Shown here: positions 40,748-49,383 of the stretch, in pieces
Position numbering within the stretch: the first letter of the stretch is position 1
Layout: each line of letters begins with the position of its first letter
Source of the DNA: GMQP-bins7 sp046727975
GTDB lineage: Bacteria; Actinomycetota; Thermoleophilia; Gaiellales; Gaiellaceae
DNA: 64,000 bases
Assembly (NCBI GenBank): GCA_046727975.1
Contig: JBKPDR010000035.1
Coordinates: 1-64,000, forward strand
Reading direction: 5' to 3'
Program-made: the position numbers and the translations under genes
Notes under the pieces: model-generated
Databases searched by the model: none
Told to the model about the DNA's origin: nothing
The model's input: only the letters and a program-made list of their open reading frames with translations

Positions 40748-41689
40748 ATGCTCGTCGTCGAGAACGTCGCCGTCCGCTTCGACGGCAAGGCGGCGCTTGA
40801 CGGCGTCACGCTCGAGATCGCAGAGGGCGAGGTCGTCACGGTGCTCGGGCCGAGCGGCTCGGGGAAGACGACATTGCTCCGCGTGATCGCCGGCCTCCAG
40901 CGTCCGGACTCCGGCCGCGTCCTCCTCGACGGGAACGACCTCGTTCCGGTGCCTCCGCATCGCCGAGGGATCGGGCTCGTCTTCCAGGATCACGCGCTCT
41001 TCCATCATCGTGACGTCGCAGGCAACGTCGGATTCGGTCTCCGCGTCCGAGGTGATTCGCCCGGGACCGTCGAGAGGCGTGTGCAGGAGCAGCTCGAACT
41101 CGTGGGCCTCGCCGGCTTCGAGCGCCGTTCGATCGGCAGCCTCTCGGGCGGCGAGCAGCAGCGAGTGGCGCTCGCGCGCGCCCTGGCCCCGGCGCCGAGG
41201 GTGCTCCTCCTCGACGAGCCGCTCGGATCTCTCGACCGCCGACTCCGCGACCGATTGCTCGACGATCTGACCCTTCTGTTCGAGGAGCTCGACGTCACGG
41301 CTGTGTACGTCACGCACGATCACGCCGAGGCTTTTGCCCTCGGCCACCGCGTCGCCGTGATGCGCGCGGGTCGCGTGGTGCAGATCGGCACGGCGGACGA
41401 GCTGTGGGCGCGCCCCGCAGACGAGGACATCGCGCGGTTCCTCGGCCTCGCAAACATTCGCGACGGCTCGGTCGTTCTCCCCGAGGCCGTTCATGTCGCG
41501 CCCGCCGATGGCGAGCGCGCCGACGGCGTCGTCGAAGCCGCGATCCGGCAGGGCCCGACCGTGCGGCTTCGGATACGCCTAGACAGCGGAGAAGTCCTCG
41601 AGACGATCGCGACGTCGCTCGATCATCCACGGATCGGAGACAGTGTGTCCGTCGAAATCGATCCCGAAGGCGTCGTGGAGCTGCAGTGA
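40748..41689 (+). CDS. thiQ: Thiamine ABC transporter, ATP-binding protein
   Basis: A 313-residue ABC ATPase. Walker A is VLGPSGSGKTTLLRVIAGLQ (residues about 34-53), the Q-loop is GIGLVFQDHALFHHRDV, the signature is GSLSGGEQQRVALARALA, Walker B is RVLLLDEPLGSLD and the switch His is in VYVTHDHAEAFALG. About 80 C-terminal residues beyond the ATPase core (from GSVVLPEAVHV) form a TOBE-like domain found in Fe3+/polyamine/thiamine-type ATPases. ATG at 40748 with GGAGG 8-12 bases upstream; the longer open frame from 40634 crosses repeat copy B. The stop overlaps the acylphosphatase start. Confidence 0.93.
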   Translation: MLVVENVAVRFDGKAALDGVTLEIAEGEVVTVLGPSGSGKTTLLRVIAGLQRPDSGRVLLDGNDLVPVPPHRRGIGLVFQDHALFHHRDVAGNVGFGLRVRGDSPGTVERRVQEQLELVGLAGFERRSIGSLSGGEQQRVALARALAPAPRVLLLDEPLGSLDRRLRDRLLDDLTLLFEELDVTAVYVTHDHAEAFALGHRVAVMRAGRVVQIGTADELWARPADEDIARFLGLANIRDGSVVLPEAVHVAPADGERADGVVEAAIRQGPTVRLRIRLDSGEVLETIATSLDHPRIGDSVSVEIDPEGVVELQ

Positions 41690-41952
41690 TCCGGCGGCGC
41701 GTGGTGATTCACGGCCTCGTCCAGGGAGTGTTCTTCCGGGACACGGTGCGCCGAAGAGCTCAAGCCGCCGGCGTCTCGGGGTGGGTCCGGAACAACTGGA
41801 ACGGGACGGTCGAGGCGGTGTTCGAAGGCGAGCCCGACCCGGTCGAGCGGCTCGTCGCGTTCTGCCATGAGGGCCCACGCGGCGCCCAGGTCGATCGCGT
41901 GGAGGTGGTCGAGGAGGCTCCCGGAGACTTTCGCGGATTCGAGATCAGCTAG
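41686..41952 (+). CDS. Acylphosphatase
   Basis: Hydrolyses acyl-phosphate bonds. The 88-residue alpha/beta sandwich has the phosphate loop with catalytic Arg in HGLVQGVFFRDTVRRRA and the catalytic Asn in GWVRNNWNGTVEAVFEGE, with a typical end GFEIS. GTG at 41686 overlaps the thiQ stop (GTGA), so it is likely co-translated as the last gene of the thiamine operon; a functional link to thiamine is not known. It converges on the next gene with a 4-base overlap. Single-domain, normal length. Confidence 0.92.
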   Translation: MIRRRVVIHGLVQGVFFRDTVRRRAQAAGVSGWVRNNWNGTVEAVFEGEPDPVERLVAFCHEGPRGAQVDRVEVVEEAPGDFRGFEIS

Positions 41953-42101
41953 AAGTCGTCTTCGGTCTGGTCCTCCACGAACTCGGGAGCGTCGAGCTCG
42001 ATCGGATCGAGGAGGGGTTCCTCCTCCAGATCGGCCTCGACGCTTTCCTCTCCCCAGCTGTTCTCTCCTCCGAACCCCTCGTCCTCCCAGGGATCGCTCA
42101 T
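41949..42101 (-). CDS. Small very acidic protein, 50 residues
   Basis: Starts MSDPWEDEGFGGENSWGEES and continues with a run of Glu and Asp, ending EFVEDQTEDDF. The ATG at 42101 has a near-ideal Shine-Dalgarno (AGGAGGGAA) 3 bases upstream, which is the main support for coding. Net charge is strongly negative and the chain is probably disordered. No family recognised. Overlaps the convergent acylphosphatase stop by 4 bases and lies 125 bases downstream of guaA on the same strand. Confidence 0.65.
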   Translation of the reverse strand: MSDPWEDEGFGGENSWGEESVEADLEEEPLLDPIELDAPEFVEDQTEDDF

Positions 42102-42225
42102 CGGTTCCCTCCTCGTTGCGTCGCGACGAAGCTCTCGAGCTTGACGCTCGCCTGCGCGGAGCCGGTCACCGGCCAGCACACGGTCGAAGATCGCGTTGAA
42201 CTCCGTGCCCTACGTGGAGGGAGGC

Positions 42226-43860
42226 TCACTCCCACTCGATCGTCGCCGGAGGCTTGGACGAGACGTCGTAGACGACGCGGTTGACGCCTGGAATCTCGTT
42301 GATGATCCGGTTCGAGATCGCCTCCAACACGTCGTACGGGAGGCGGGCCCAGTCCGCGGTCATCGCGTCCTCGGACGTGACTGCCCGCACGACGACGGGA
42401 TAGGCGTACGTCCGCTCGTCGCCCTGTACGCCGACGGAACGGATCGCGGGAAGCACTGCGAAGCTCTGCCAGAGGTCGCGGTAGAGATCGGCGCGACGGA
42501 TCTCCTCGAGCAGGATGGCGTCGGCTCGGCGCAGGATCGCGAGGCGCTCCTCGGTCACCTCGCCGACGATGCGGATCGCGAGGCCGGGGCCTGGGAACGG
42601 CTGGCGCCAGACCATCCGCTCCGGGAGACCGAGCTCCTCCCCGACTCTCCGCACCTCGTCCTTGAAGAGGAGCCGAAGCGGCTCGACGAGCTCCATCCGC
42701 ATGTCCGCGGGAAGCCCGCCGACGTTGTGGTGCGACTTGATCTTCGCCGCGACGCCGTCCTCGGCACCGCCGGACTCGATGACGTCCGAGTAGAGCGTCC
42801 CCTGAACGAGAAAGCGGACCCCCAGGCTTCCCGCGCGATCGGAATTCACACCCGCGAATTCCGATCTTGCGCCAAGGCTGCCCAGCTTCCGCGCCTCGTC
42901 CTCGAAGACGCGGATGAACTCCTCGCCGACGATCTTCCGCTTCTCCTCGGGATCGGATACCCCCGACAGCCGGGAGAGGAAGCGTCGTTGGGCTTGGACG
43001 TGGACGAGGGGGACGTGGAAGTGGCCGGCGAAGGTCTCGACGACATGTTCGGCCTCGCTCTCTCGCAGCAAGCCGTGGTCGACGAAGACGCACGTGAGCT
43101 GATCGCCGACCGCCTTGTGGACGAGGAGCGCCGCGACGGCAGAGTCGACACCGCCGGAGAGCGCGCAGAGCACACGCTCGGAGCCGACGGCCGTTCGGAT
43201 TCGCTCGACCTGCTCCTCGATGACGGCGGCGGGGGTCCAGGTCGGAGGCGCCCCGGCGACCTCGTATAGAAAGTTCTTCAAGATGTCCTGCCCGTGCGGC
43301 GTGTGCACGACTTCCGGATGGAACTGCACGCCGTAGAGACGGCGATCGCGGTCCTCGAAGGCGGCGATCGGCGTCGTCGGCGACGAGGCGATCACCTCCG
43401 CGCCGGCCGGCGGCGCGGTCACCGAGTCGCGGTGGCTCATCCAGACCGTCTGCTCGCGAGGCAGGTGCTGGAAGAGCTCCGACCCGGACGCCTCGAGCTC
43501 GGCTTTGCCGAATTCGGAGACACCGGTGCGCTCGACAGCGCCGCCGAGGTCGCGGGCCATGAGCTGCATCCCGTAACAGATCCCGAGCGTCGGAATGCCC
43601 AGGTCGAAGATCCGAGCGTCCACCTCGGGCGCGCCGTCCGCGTAGACGGACGCCGGGCCGCCCGAGAGGACGAGGGCGACCGGATTCCGGCGCGAGATCT
43701 CCTCGGCCGAGAGGCGATGGCCGACGAGCTCGGAGTACACGCGCGCCTCGCGAACCCGGCGTGCGATCAGCTGGCTGTACTGGCCGCCGAGGTCGAGGAC
43801 GAGGACCGGGCGCTCCTCCGGCAGAGTCTCCGGGACGGGAAGCTCGGCGACGTCGGCCAT
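42226..43860 (-). CDS. guaA: GMP synthase (glutamine-hydrolysing), with an in-frame palindromic insertion
   Basis: Amidates XMP to GMP. The 544 residues comprise a class I glutamine amidotransferase domain (LVLDLGGQYSQLIARRVRE, LGICYGMQLMARDLGG with the nucleophile Cys, VQFHPEVVHTPHG), an ATP pyrophosphatase domain (VLCALSGGVDSAVAALLVHK) and the dimerisation domain (HHNVGGLPADM, ending PPATIEWE). Between EDEARKL and VRFLVQGTL there are about 21 extra residues (327-347) that other GMP synthases lack. Their DNA holds a perfect 11-bp palindrome at 42837-42866. The ATG at 43860 overlaps the guaB stop (TAATG), so the two genes are coupled. Confidence 0.96.
   Translation of the reverse strand: MADVAELPVPETLPEERPVLVLDLGGQYSQLIARRVREARVYSELVGHRLSAEEISRRNPVALVLSGGPASVYADGAPEVDARIFDLGIPTLGICYGMQLMARDLGGAVERTGVSEFGKAELEASGSELFQHLPREQTVWMSHRDSVTAPPAGAEVIASSPTTPIAAFEDRDRRLYGVQFHPEVVHTPHGQDILKNFLYEVAGAPPTWTPAAVIEEQVERIRTAVGSERVLCALSGGVDSAVAALLVHKAVGDQLTCVFVDHGLLRESEAEHVVETFAGHFHVPLVHVQAQRRFLSRLSGVSDPEEKRKIVGEEFIRVFEDEARKLGSLGARSEFAGVNSDRAGSLGVRFLVQGTLYSDVIESGGAEDGVAAKIKSHHNVGGLPADMRMELVEPLRLLFKDEVRRVGEELGLPERMVWRQPFPGPGLAIRIVGEVTEERLAILRRADAILLEEIRRADLYRDLWQSFAVLPAIRSVGVQGDERTYAYPVVVRAVTSEDAMTADWARLPYDVLEAISNRIINEIPGVNRVVYDVSSKPPATIEWE
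42833..42870. repeat. Palindromic element inserted in guaA
   Basis: Perfect inverted repeat GATCGGAATTC (42837-42847) and GAATTCCGATC (42856-42866) with an 8-base loop. On the minus strand it is preceded by GCGCAA and followed by GCGC, giving an outer GCGC stem with an AA bulge. The same architecture occurs at 50544-50583. In the protein it lies between two GSLG copies, which resemble a duplicated target. Confidence 0.75.
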
Positions 43861-45374
43861 TACCCGCGGCGGTAGTTGGGGGCGTCCTTCGTGATCGTCA
43901 CGCCGTGCGGGTGGCTCTCCTGGAGGCCGGCAGGTGTGATCCGAACGAAGCTCGTCTTCGTCTTCATCTCCTCGATCGACGAGGCTCCGCAGTAGCCCAT
44001 CGCCTGCCTCAGGCCGCCGACCACCTGGTGGACGATCGGCCGAAGCGGTCCCTTGTACGGGACCCGACCCTCGATCCCCTCGGGCACGAGCTTGTCCACG
44101 TCCTCGACGTCGCCCTGGAAGTACCGGTCCTTCGAGAAGGAGCGCGCCTTCATCGCCCCGAGCGAGCCCATGCCGCGGTACTCCTTGAAGCGCTCGCCCT
44201 GGTGGACGATCACCTCTCCCGGAGCCTCGTCCGTTCCCGCGAGGAGCGATCCGACCATGACCGTATCGGCGCCGGCGGCAATCGCCTTTGCGATGTCGCC
44301 GGAGTTGCGAACTCCCCCGTCCGCGATCACCGGAACGCCATGTTCGGCCGAGATCCGTGCGATGTCGTAAACCGCCGTGACTTGCGGAACGCCAACGCCT
44401 GCGACCACGCGAGTCGTACATGCCGCGCCCGGGCCGACGCCGCATTTAACGGCATCGACTCCCGCGTCGACGAGCGCTCGTGCACCGTCCGCAGTCGCGA
44501 CATTGCCCGCGATCAGCTCGACGTCGTGCGTCCCCTTGAGCCTGCGGACGACGTCGAGCACGCCGTGCGAGTGCCCGTGCGCCGTGTCCACCACGAGGAC
44601 GTCCACCTCGGCCTCCACGAGCGCGGCCGCGCGCTCGAGCGCATCCGAGCCGACGCCGACCGCAGCGCCCACGCGCAGGCGCCCGTGCTCGTCCTTCGTC
44701 GCGTCGGGGTACGCGATCCGCTTCGAGATGTCCTTGACGGTGATCAGCCCCTTGAGCCGGCCGTCGGCGTCGACGACCGGGAGCTTCTCGATCTTGTTCC
44801 GGTGCAGGATCTCGCTCGCCTCGTCGAGCGTCGTGCCCATGGGTGCGGTGACGAGGTTGCGGTTCGTCATGAGCGCCGAGACGGGCTGCTTCGTGTCGGT
44901 CTCGAAGCGCAGGTCCCGGTTCGTGAGGATGCCGACGAGGACGCCCTCCTCATCCGTGATCGGGACACCCGAGATCCGATATCGCTCCATCAGGTCGAGC
45001 GCGTCCGCGACCGAGTCGTCGGGCCGCAGTGTGACGGGCTCGACGATCATCCCGGATTCCGAGCGCTTCACCTTGTCCACCTCGGCGACCTGGTCTGTGA
45101 TCGAGAAGTTGCGGTGAACGATCCCGATGCCTCCGGTGCGGGCGAGGGCGACTGCGAGACGAGCCTCGGTCACGGTGTCCATCGCCGCCGAGACGATCGG
45201 GATGTTCAGCTCGATCGCCGGCGTGAGCCGTGTAATGGTCGAGACGTCGTTCGGCAGCACCGAAGACTCCGCCGGGAGGAGCAGCACGTCGTCGAACGTG
45301 AGGCCCTCCTTGCCGAACTTGCGCTCGAAGGAGACGAGGCGCTCGATGTCGTCCTGGCGGATCTCGGTTTCCAT
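43860..45374 (-). CDS. guaB: Inosine-5'-monophosphate dehydrogenase
   Basis: NAD-dependent oxidation of IMP to XMP, the committed step to guanine nucleotides. The 504 residues hold the TIM barrel (LTFDDVLLLPAESSVLPNDV, NIPIVSAAMDTVTEARLAVA), two CBS domains inserted at about residues 95-205 (VTLRPDDSVADALDLMERYR, ISGVPITDEEGVLVG), the catalytic Cys loop GPGAACTTRVVAGVGVPQ, and the flap GMGSLGAMKARS with the C-terminal GRVPYKGPLRPIVHQVVGGL. ATG at 45374 (GTG one codon earlier is possible). It lies directly upstream of guaA in one operon. Confidence 0.97.
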   Translation of the reverse strand: METEIRQDDIERLVSFERKFGKEGLTFDDVLLLPAESSVLPNDVSTITRLTPAIELNIPIVSAAMDTVTEARLAVALARTGGIGIVHRNFSITDQVAEVDKVKRSESGMIVEPVTLRPDDSVADALDLMERYRISGVPITDEEGVLVGILTNRDLRFETDTKQPVSALMTNRNLVTAPMGTTLDEASEILHRNKIEKLPVVDADGRLKGLITVKDISKRIAYPDATKDEHGRLRVGAAVGVGSDALERAAALVEAEVDVLVVDTAHGHSHGVLDVVRRLKGTHDVELIAGNVATADGARALVDAGVDAVKCGVGPGAACTTRVVAGVGVPQVTAVYDIARISAEHGVPVIADGGVRNSGDIAKAIAAGADTVMVGSLLAGTDEAPGEVIVHQGERFKEYRGMGSLGAMKARSFSKDRYFQGDVEDVDKLVPEGIEGRVPYKGPLRPIVHQVVGGLRQAMGYCGASSIEEMKTKTSFVRITPAGLQESHPHGVTITKDAPNYRRG

Positions 45375-45406
45375 CACGCGACGTTAGCAGCGCCCGCCGA
45401 CGACGA

Positions 45407-48400
45407 TCAGGCGTACGCGATGCCGAGGTCGTCGAGGCGTTCCCGAGCGCGAGCCTCGCCGGCGAGGTCTCCCTTTTCGTCGAGGAGACGGATGGCAAGC
45501 GCAGCCGCCCGAGACGCAGCCGCCGGCTCGCCGGCAAGAGTCAGCGTCTCCGCATGAAGGAGCCGGACCGCCGCCCGAGCGAAGAAGAAGTCGGTCGTCT
45601 CCGCACGATCGATGGCCCGTCGAACGAGGCCTTCCGCCTCCTCGCGGCGCCCGTCGCGAGCTAGGAGGCAGCCTTCGAGAGCATCTGCGAATACGAAGTT
45701 GATGAGATCGCCAGAAGGGCTCGCTTCGCGACCGACCCCGCACAGGTCGCGAACCTCGTCGAAACGACCCTGGAAGTACAAGCACTGGGCGAGGTAGATG
45801 GCGATCGTCGAGAAGAACGCTTGATTGCCGAGGGCTTGCAGCTCCTCGAAGCCCGACCTGAGGAGCGCCTCCCAAGCCGCGACATCGCCGGCCCGCTGCT
45901 CGATCCACGCTCCGTGCATCGTCGAGCCGGCCGCGCTCACCGCCATCCCCGCAGAGCGGTAAAAGTCTCGACCGAACGCGTACAGCTCGCGGGCCTGCTC
46001 GAAGTCCCCTTGCATCGCCAGGAGACGCCCTAGTGTGGTCGCGGCACCCGCCTGGAGCTGGATCGAGTCTCCAGCCTCGTTGCGTAGTGTACGAACGCGC
46101 TCGATCGCTTCGGGGACCGGCGTCGGGCCGAACACGTACGCCGAGCGGATCCACCAGAGGAGGTCATCGGTCCGCAGATACATCCCGGCATGCTTGAAGT
46201 GCTCGAGGCCGCGCTCGCATGCGGCTACGGTCTCGGCCGCCCGCAGGCTCACCCACTTCTCGCCCGCGAGACTCCACCAGTAGTACCCGAGACCTTCATC
46301 GTGGCGGGCGGCCTCGAAAACGCGACGGGCATCCTCGAGCCGCGCGATGCGCGCCTCCTGCGGAATGGAGCCACCGCCCATGAAGTCCATCGAGTTCTCG
46401 ACGACCGTCGCGATCGCCGCGATCACGGGATCTCGCGCCAGCCGAGCTTGCGCGAGAGCCGCCTGAGCCTCCGCCAGATCATCCGACTCCCACAGGACGA
46501 GCGCGAGATCGGGGGCAAGCGCCGAGCGTGTCGGGTCGTCCTCCGGAAGAATCCTGCTCGCTCGTCGGAACAGCGAGCGCCCCGCATTGAAGTCGCCGCG
46601 ATCGACCGCCGTCCGCCCCGCCGCGGCGAGATGATCGGATGCCCGGCCGGCGAGCTCTGACAGACGCGTGGCCGCAGGATCGAGCTCGGCTAGGTAGCGA
46701 TGCGCCTGCTCGAGGTGGTAGCCGACGATCTCGTCGCCTTCGACCAGGTCGTGGCCGGCAAGCCAGTCGGCAAAGCGTTCGTGCAGCTCCGTCCGCGTCC
46801 CCTTCGGCAGCGACTCGTACGCAGCATCGCGAATGAGCAGGTGCCGGAAGCGGAAGCCCTCGTCCTGCGGAAAGATCGGCGAGGTCGAGCGGATCAGCTC
46901 CTTGCGGACGAGCGTCGCGAGATGGGACTCGACCGCAGGCCGCACCGGATCAGGTGCGAGCTCGGACACGGAGCCGCGGTGGAAGACCTCGCCCTCGATC
47001 GCGCCGCGCTCCATCACGACCCGCACGTCTCCGTCCAGCGAGTCGATGCGTGCCTGGAGCAGCGCGTGGATGGTCGGCGGGACGGCGATCTCGCCGTCGC
47101 CACCATGCTCGCGCACCATTGCGAGCATCTCCTCCACGTAGAGCGGGTTCCCGGCCGACGCGACCGTGATCCGCTCTCGAAGCTCGGCCTCGAGAGGCGC
47201 GTCGTCGACGAGCCGCTCCATGAGCTCCCGGCACTCGTCGACGTCGAGCGGCTCGAGGAGGAGCGACGTCGCGTTCAGCTTGCCTCCTCCCCAGCCCGGC
47301 CGCAGATCGAGGAGCTCCGTGCGTGCGACGCAAAGCAGGAAGATGGGCGCGTCTCGCGAGAGGTCCGCGACGTGCTCGACGAGGTCGATGAACACCGGCT
47401 CTGCCCACTGCAGGTCGTCGATCACGACGACCTGCGGTCGCTGTGCGGCTCGAGCCTCCAGCAGCCGTCGAAACGAGAGCTGCGTCTCCGGTGGCGAGGT
47501 GCCGATGACCGAGTCGGGCTCCACGCCGATCGCGATGAGAATCTCCACCAGCGGCCAGTAGGTGATCCCCTCGCCATAGTGCAGGCAGCGGCCGCGAAGC
47601 ACATCCGACGAGCTCCCGACTCGTTCCAGGAAGTCGGCGACGAGCCGTGACTTGCCGATCCCCGCGGGGCCGAGGAGCGTGAAGAGGCGGCATGTGCGAT
47701 CCGCCACGGCATCCTCGTAGTCGCGCCAGAGCCGCCGGCGCTCTCGCTCGCGGCCGACGAGCGGCGTCCCGAGGTGGCGTACTACTGCTTCGGACTCCGC
47801 AAGGACCTCGACGAGACGGAACGCGTCGACCGGCTCCGACTTTCCCTTGAGAACGAGCGGCTCGACAGGTTCGACACGAACGGCGTTCCGAACGAGAAGC
47901 CGCGTCTCGGCCCCGATCAGCGTCTCCCCTGGAGCGGCTGCCTGCTCGAGACGTGCCGCGATGTTGACCGCATCTCCGGTGACCAGTGTCTCGCCCTCGC
48001 CGCCGACGACGACCTCGCCCGTGTTGACGCCGATGCGAGCATCGAGCCCGTGCTCGGAGATCGCAGATCGCATCTCCGAGGCAGCGCGAACCGCACGCAA
48101 CGCGTCGTCCTCGTACGACACTGGGATCCCGAAGACCGCCATGACGGCGTCGCCGACGAACTTCTCGACGGTTCCGCCGTGGCGCGCGATGATCGCGCGG
48201 AGATCCTCGAAGTAGCGACGCATCCGCGCGCGGAGCGCTTCCGGGTCGGTCGACTCCCCGAGCACCGTCGAGCCGACGAGGTCGCAGAAGAGGACGGTTA
48301 CGACCTTGCGCTGCTCGCGCGCTGGTTCGGCGGCGACGAGCGTTGCACCACACGAGTTGCAGAACCTTGCGTCGTCCGGGTTTTCGCGCCCACAGCTCGG

Positions 48401-48412
48401 ACAGGCGGACAC
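45407..48412 (-). CDS. Adenylate cyclase - AAA ATPase - TPR regulator with N-terminal zinc ribbon
   Basis: A 1001-residue signalling protein. Residues 1-25 are a zinc ribbon with C4, C7, C18 and C21. Residues about 35-205 are a class III cyclase domain (VTVLFCDLVGSTVLGESTD with the metal Asp, EKFVGDAVMAVFGIP, GDAVNIAARLEQAA). Residues about 220-500 are an AAA-type ATPase (LVGRERERRRLWRDYEDA, Walker A GPAGIGKSRLVADFL, Walker B PQVVVIDDLQWAE). The remaining half is helical repeats of TPR type. This layout is common in actinobacteria; signals and products are mostly unknown. GTG start at 48412. A decayed hydrolase-cyclase relic of a related family lies at 3133-3452. Confidence 0.9.
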   Translation of the reverse strand: MSACPSCGRENPDDARFCNSCGATLVAAEPAREQRKVVTVLFCDLVGSTVLGESTDPEALRARMRRYFEDLRAIIARHGGTVEKFVGDAVMAVFGIPVSYEDDALRAVRAASEMRSAISEHGLDARIGVNTGEVVVGGEGETLVTGDAVNIAARLEQAAAPGETLIGAETRLLVRNAVRVEPVEPLVLKGKSEPVDAFRLVEVLAESEAVVRHLGTPLVGRERERRRLWRDYEDAVADRTCRLFTLLGPAGIGKSRLVADFLERVGSSSDVLRGRCLHYGEGITYWPLVEILIAIGVEPDSVIGTSPPETQLSFRRLLEARAAQRPQVVVIDDLQWAEPVFIDLVEHVADLSRDAPIFLLCVARTELLDLRPGWGGGKLNATSLLLEPLDVDECRELMERLVDDAPLEAELRERITVASAGNPLYVEEMLAMVREHGGDGEIAVPPTIHALLQARIDSLDGDVRVVMERGAIEGEVFHRGSVSELAPDPVRPAVESHLATLVRKELIRSTSPIFPQDEGFRFRHLLIRDAAYESLPKGTRTELHERFADWLAGHDLVEGDEIVGYHLEQAHRYLAELDPAATRLSELAGRASDHLAAAGRTAVDRGDFNAGRSLFRRASRILPEDDPTRSALAPDLALVLWESDDLAEAQAALAQARLARDPVIAAIATVVENSMDFMGGGSIPQEARIARLEDARRVFEAARHDEGLGYYWWSLAGEKWVSLRAAETVAACERGLEHFKHAGMYLRTDDLLWWIRSAYVFGPTPVPEAIERVRTLRNEAGDSIQLQAGAATTLGRLLAMQGDFEQARELYAFGRDFYRSAGMAVSAAGSTMHGAWIEQRAGDVAAWEALLRSGFEELQALGNQAFFSTIAIYLAQCLYFQGRFDEVRDLCGVGREASPSGDLINFVFADALEGCLLARDGRREEAEGLVRRAIDRAETTDFFFARAAVRLLHAETLTLAGEPAAASRAAALAIRLLDEKGDLAGEARARERLDDLGIAYA

Positions 48413-48429
48413 GCGACGAGTCTAGGGCG

Positions 48430-49383
48430 CTAGGAGCGCGCCGGCTGGAGCTCGGCGACCTCGATGTCGTCGGAGAGGGTCGCCGCGACCTGGGGGTCGA
48501 ACCGCCCGGCGCCGACCTCGAGCACTGCGGCCGAGCCGGCGGCGACCGCGAGCCGGACCGCGTAATCGAGCGACCGCTCCTCGAGCACGGCGGCGAGAAA
48601 CTGTGCGAGCAGGACGTCGCCCGAGCCGACCGCCGATCTCGGCTCGACTCGTGGAGCGAACGCCCGGAAGCGGCGCGTCCGTCGACCGAAGCGGAGGGAC
48701 GCGAAACAGCCGTTCTCCAGCGTGATGAGCACGTTTCGCGCTCCCATCTCGGCGATCGCGTCGAGAGCCATCAGGAAGTCGTCGTCCTCCTCGAGCTCCT
48801 GGCCAACGAGCTGCTCCGCTTCGCGCTGGTTCGGGGAGACCAGGAACGGCCCTGCCTCCACCCCGACCTGGAGCGGCTCCCCTTCGCTGTCCAGGACGAC
48901 TCGCACGTCCCTTCGTGCGAGATCGCGAATCGCATCTGCGTAGAACGATGTCGGGACCTTGCGCGGGAGCGACCCGGCCAAGACGACGAAGTCGGCGCCG
49001 CGAGAGAGGTAGTGGAGCTTCTCCAGCAGCGTCTCGAGCTCCGCAGGCGTCACCTCGGGGCCCCACTCGTTGATCTCCGTGTACGTGCCCGCTGTCGGAT
49101 CGACGACCGCGGTAGAGGTACGCGACTCGGCACCGGTGCGCACGAAGTCGTTGAGGATCGCCTCGGAGGTGAGCTCCTCCACGATTCGCGTCCCCGTGCG
49201 TCCTCCGGTAAGACCGGTTGCGACAACGGGAACATCGAGGCGCTTGAGGGCGCGCGCGATGTTGATGCCCTTCCCGCCGGCCAGCGTCAGCACCTCGCTC
49301 GAGCGGTGGCGGAAACCGATTTGGAACACGGGCACGGTGAGCGTGCGATCGAGCGCGGCGTTGACGGTCACGGTAACGATCAC
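48430..49383 (-). CDS. PfkB-family sugar kinase (1-phosphofructokinase / tagatose-6-phosphate kinase type)
   Basis: A 317-residue ribokinase-fold kinase starting MIVTVTVNAALDRTLTVPVF, the typical FruK/LacC N-terminus. LTLAGGKGINIARALKRLDV is the substrate-binding signature, VLAGSLPRKVPTSFYADAI and LVSPNQREAEQLVG follow, and the catalytic region reads RSAVGSGDVLLAQFLAAV with the base Asp256 in G-S-G-D instead of the commoner G-A-G-D. Most likely phosphorylates a phosphosugar; there is no PTS gene beside it to fix fructose-1-phosphate. GTG start overlaps the dacA stop by 4 bases. Confidence 0.88.
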   Translation of the reverse strand: MIVTVTVNAALDRTLTVPVFQIGFRHRSSEVLTLAGGKGINIARALKRLDVPVVATGLTGGRTGTRIVEELTSEAILNDFVRTGAESRTSTAVVDPTAGTYTEINEWGPEVTPAELETLLEKLHYLSRGADFVVLAGSLPRKVPTSFYADAIRDLARRDVRVVLDSEGEPLQVGVEAGPFLVSPNQREAEQLVGQELEEDDDFLMALDAIAEMGARNVLITLENGCFASLRFGRRTRRFRAFAPRVEPRSAVGSGDVLLAQFLAAVLEERSLDYAVRLAVAAGSAAVLEVGAGRFDPQVAATLSDDIEVAELQPARS

